From: Corynebacterium sp. p3-SID1056
Lineage (GTDB): Bacteria; Actinomycetota; Actinomycetes; Mycobacteriales; Mycobacteriaceae
Length of the DNA: 42,460 nt
Assembly (NCBI RefSeq): GCF_025152525.1
Contig: NZ_JALXXL010000015.1
Location: 1 to 42,460, forward strand
Direction: 5' to 3'
This document shows, in pieces, positions 40,763 to 42,460 of the stretch; position 1 is the stretch's first letter; each line of letters opens with the position of its first letter. The notes beneath the pieces are model-generated. The model did no database searches. It was not told the origin of the DNA and saw nothing but the letters and a program-made list of their open reading frames with translations. The position numbers and the translations under genes are program-made.

Positions 40763-42433
40763 ATGGCCAATGCCTTTACCAAGACCGCAGCCATCGCAGT
40801 TGCTGCGGGCCTGACCCTCGCCGGCTCTGCCGGTATTGCTACTGACGCGCTGGCGCAGACGATGAATCCAACGGCTGTTACGACTGCTCCCGGCGTTCCG
40901 GATGCCAGCAGTATTTCCAGCAGTATTCCGTCTGGAAAAGTGAAGCTGACCATCAACAAGCGCGTGAACCCGACCGAGCTGCGCCCGGCTAACGGTGAAG
41001 CTGATTCTGGTGCTTCTGGTGAGGGGCTCCAAGGCGTCGGATTTACCGCTGAGCGAATCAAGCTTGACATCACGAATCAGGAAAACTTCAACAAGATTGC
41101 TGAGCTCGCAAACAAGCGTGACGTCGAGGGCGCGAAGGAACTTGGGGTGGACGCACCGCAGAGCTTCCAGGACACGGACGCCAATGGCCAGACCTCCCTG
41201 GATCTGCCGGTCGGTGCCTACATTATCCGGGAGACCAAGACCCCAGCAGCTACGACGACTGAGTCTTATGTTCCCGCCGAGCCGTTCATCGTCTTTCTGC
41301 CGATGACTAACAAGGAGGGTACTGGCTGGCTCAACGAAGTGCAGGTTTACCCGAAGAACTCGATGGCGAAGGTCTCCAAGACTGTTGTTGACGAGGGGAA
41401 AAACACACTGAGCGATAAGGCACAGGGGGAGGAGGGCAAGCCTGGCTACCTCGGCCCGCGTCCTGCTGAGAACGCCGTTGTTCAGTACACGCTTGAGGGT
41501 CTCGTGCCCGCGGCACCGGAGGGCCGCGAACTGAAGAACGTGACCCTTACGGATGCCTCCAACAGTGCCGAGCTTCAGTGGGACACGGATTTCATCAAGG
41601 GCGTGTACGTCGTTCGTGATGGCGCGGAGGTAGCAATCGATGCGGCCAACTACACCGTAAATACCGAAGCCGCTGTCCCGACGACCAACACTGAAGGGCT
41701 CGCTGCTGGTGCCAACCAGGCCTTCACCGTCACGGTAGACGCACAAAAAGCGGGCCTGAAGCCGGGTGAAACCGTGCGCGTGAAGGTCAACGCGACCATG
41801 CTCAAGGACGATGCCGCTTCCAAGGGCATTGAAAACTCCGTCCGCGAGTCCTTCGTCTTCCGCAACCCCAACACCGGGGCAGAGGATGAGCCGAAGGAGA
41901 CGCCGGACGACAAGGTTGTCACCTACGTGGGCAACATCTCGGTGTACAAGCGTGGCGATGAAAACAAGGCACTGGCTGGTGCTGAGTTCCAGATCGGTAA
42001 GTGCAACAGCGACAAGTCTGGCCTTGACGGCGACGCAATCCAGACCGGTATCACCGACGCAGACGGCAACCTGACCTTCCCGGGCCTGCACGTCACCGAC
42101 TACGTCAATGACGCAGAAGACACAGTCGCGAACTACTGCGTGGTGGAGACCAAGGCTCCTGAGGGCTACGCAACCCCGAAGGGCAAGAACGCCGTTCACG
42201 AGATCGAGCTGAAGCGTGCGACTTCGAAGGCACTGAACGCTGAGAAGACTGCGTTTGATGTTGCTGCAGCCGAAAACGTGATCGCTAACGGCGCCGTGAT
42301 CGACAACGTGAAGAAGACCACCCCGACCCTTCCCGCAACCGGTGGCATGGGTGTCCTGATCATCGTGCTGGCTGGTCTGGCCATCATCGGCGGCGGTGTC
42401 TACGCGGCACGCCGCAACTCCCAGTCGGCCTAG
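40763..42433 (+). CDS. Major pilin subunit (SpaA/SpaD type) with LPATG signal
   Basis: A 556-residue shaft pilin. Signal peptide residues 1-31 (DALAQ). The pilin motif WLNEVQVYPKN has Lys198, which pilus sortases join to the Thr of the next subunit. An E-box is seen in YCVVETKAPEGY (Glu462), and an earlier IIRETKTP likewise, both typical of CnaA/CnaB-like domains with intramolecular isopeptide bonds. The sorting signal LPATG (523-527) is followed by a hydrophobic helix and ARRNSQSA. A Shine-Dalgarno GGAAGGA precedes the ATG. In C. diphtheriae such genes sit with minor pilins and a class C sortase; none of these is upstream, so they should follow beyond the window. The sortase at 38387 is not of the pilus class. 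Confidence 0.93.
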   Translation: MANAFTKTAAIAVAAGLTLAGSAGIATDALAQTMNPTAVTTAPGVPDASSISSSIPSGKVKLTINKRVNPTELRPANGEADSGASGEGLQGVGFTAERIKLDITNQENFNKIAELANKRDVEGAKELGVDAPQSFQDTDANGQTSLDLPVGAYIIRETKTPAATTTESYVPAEPFIVFLPMTNKEGTGWLNEVQVYPKNSMAKVSKTVVDEGKNTLSDKAQGEEGKPGYLGPRPAENAVVQYTLEGLVPAAPEGRELKNVTLTDASNSAELQWDTDFIKGVYVVRDGAEVAIDAANYTVNTEAAVPTTNTEGLAAGANQAFTVTVDAQKAGLKPGETVRVKVNATMLKDDAASKGIENSVRESFVFRNPNTGAEDEPKETPDDKVVTYVGNISVYKRGDENKALAGAEFQIGKCNSDKSGLDGDAIQTGITDADGNLTFPGLHVTDYVNDAEDTVANYCVVETKAPEGYATPKGKNAVHEIELKRATSKALNAEKTAFDVAAAENVIANGAVIDNVKKTTPTLPATGGMGVLIIVLAGLAIIGGGVYAARRNSQSA

Positions 42434-42460
42434 GCCGCAACGTGTAGTCGGCGCGGTGGC

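Noticed and set aside
40607..42199. 530-codon minus-strand frame over the pilin gene
   Set aside because: Antisense to a pilin with pilin motif, E-box and LPATG.

Overview
The window is a stretch of a high-GC Corynebacterium chromosome from a mycolic-acid-bearing species. The markers are the block pta-ackA / pknG-glnH-glnX with a divergent Nudix gene, a stand-alone groEL carrying two CIRCE operators, tiny PorH/PorA-type porin genes directly behind groEL, an N-acetylglutamate synthase-like GNAT of the C. glutamicum Cg3035 type, a sortase with surface substrates, and a SpaA/SpaD-type LPxTG pilin. The species cannot be named from the sequence alone. No tRNA, rRNA, CRISPR array or insertion sequence was seen.

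Layout. 1-1219: C-terminal end of a large calcium-binding/repeat surface protein. 1477-4038: pta-ackA (acetate activation and overflow). 4232-9871: a secreted YPDG/Rib-like repeat protein followed by a membrane-tethered metzincin metalloprotease. 9888-10850: a DUF559/Vsr-like nuclease-fold protein. 11045-15911: glnX-glnH-pknG, translationally coupled, which senses amino acids outside the cell and controls 2-oxoglutarate dehydrogenase through the FHA protein OdhI. 15948-18052: Nudix hydrolase and a two-gene ABC exporter. 18058-22948: cardiolipin synthase-like protein, exonuclease III, GNAT/NAGS, an LAETG secreted protein and peptide deformylase. 22965-25577: a DUF3263 protein, a LytR_C protein and a glutamate-cysteine ligase-like enzyme. 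25587-32086: six-gene Mrp Na+/H+ antiporter operon with MrpA and MrpB fused. 32290-36255: M20 dipeptidase, groEL, porH, porA. 36398-40011: PPK2, MarR regulator, rhodanese, sortase and an AAETG surface protein. 40763-42433: major pilin, probably the start of a pilus cluster that continues beyond the window.

How the genes work together. Several parts serve the cell envelope: porins, cardiolipin synthesis, sortase, sortase-like substrates, pilin and repeat surface proteins. A second theme is central carbon/nitrogen control (Pta-AckA, GlnX-GlnH-PknG, N-acetylglutamate synthase). In mycobacteria and C. glutamicum the pta/ackA and pknG blocks are neighbours; here three surface/accessory genes stand between them, which looks like an insertion into a conserved block.

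The strongest unlisted signal is in the starts. About thirteen genes have a TANNNT -10-like hexamer placed 6-8 nt before the start codon and no ribosome binding site, so they are probably leaderless. Three divergent pairs of this kind (15912-15947, 22949-22964, 38361-38386) squeeze two opposing promoters into 16-36 bp, so both promoters extend into the neighbouring coding sequence and should exclude each other. Other unexplained structures are a hairpin cluster at 37365-37516, nested palindromes at 23227-23331 and a 10-nt poly-C tract upstream of the pilin.
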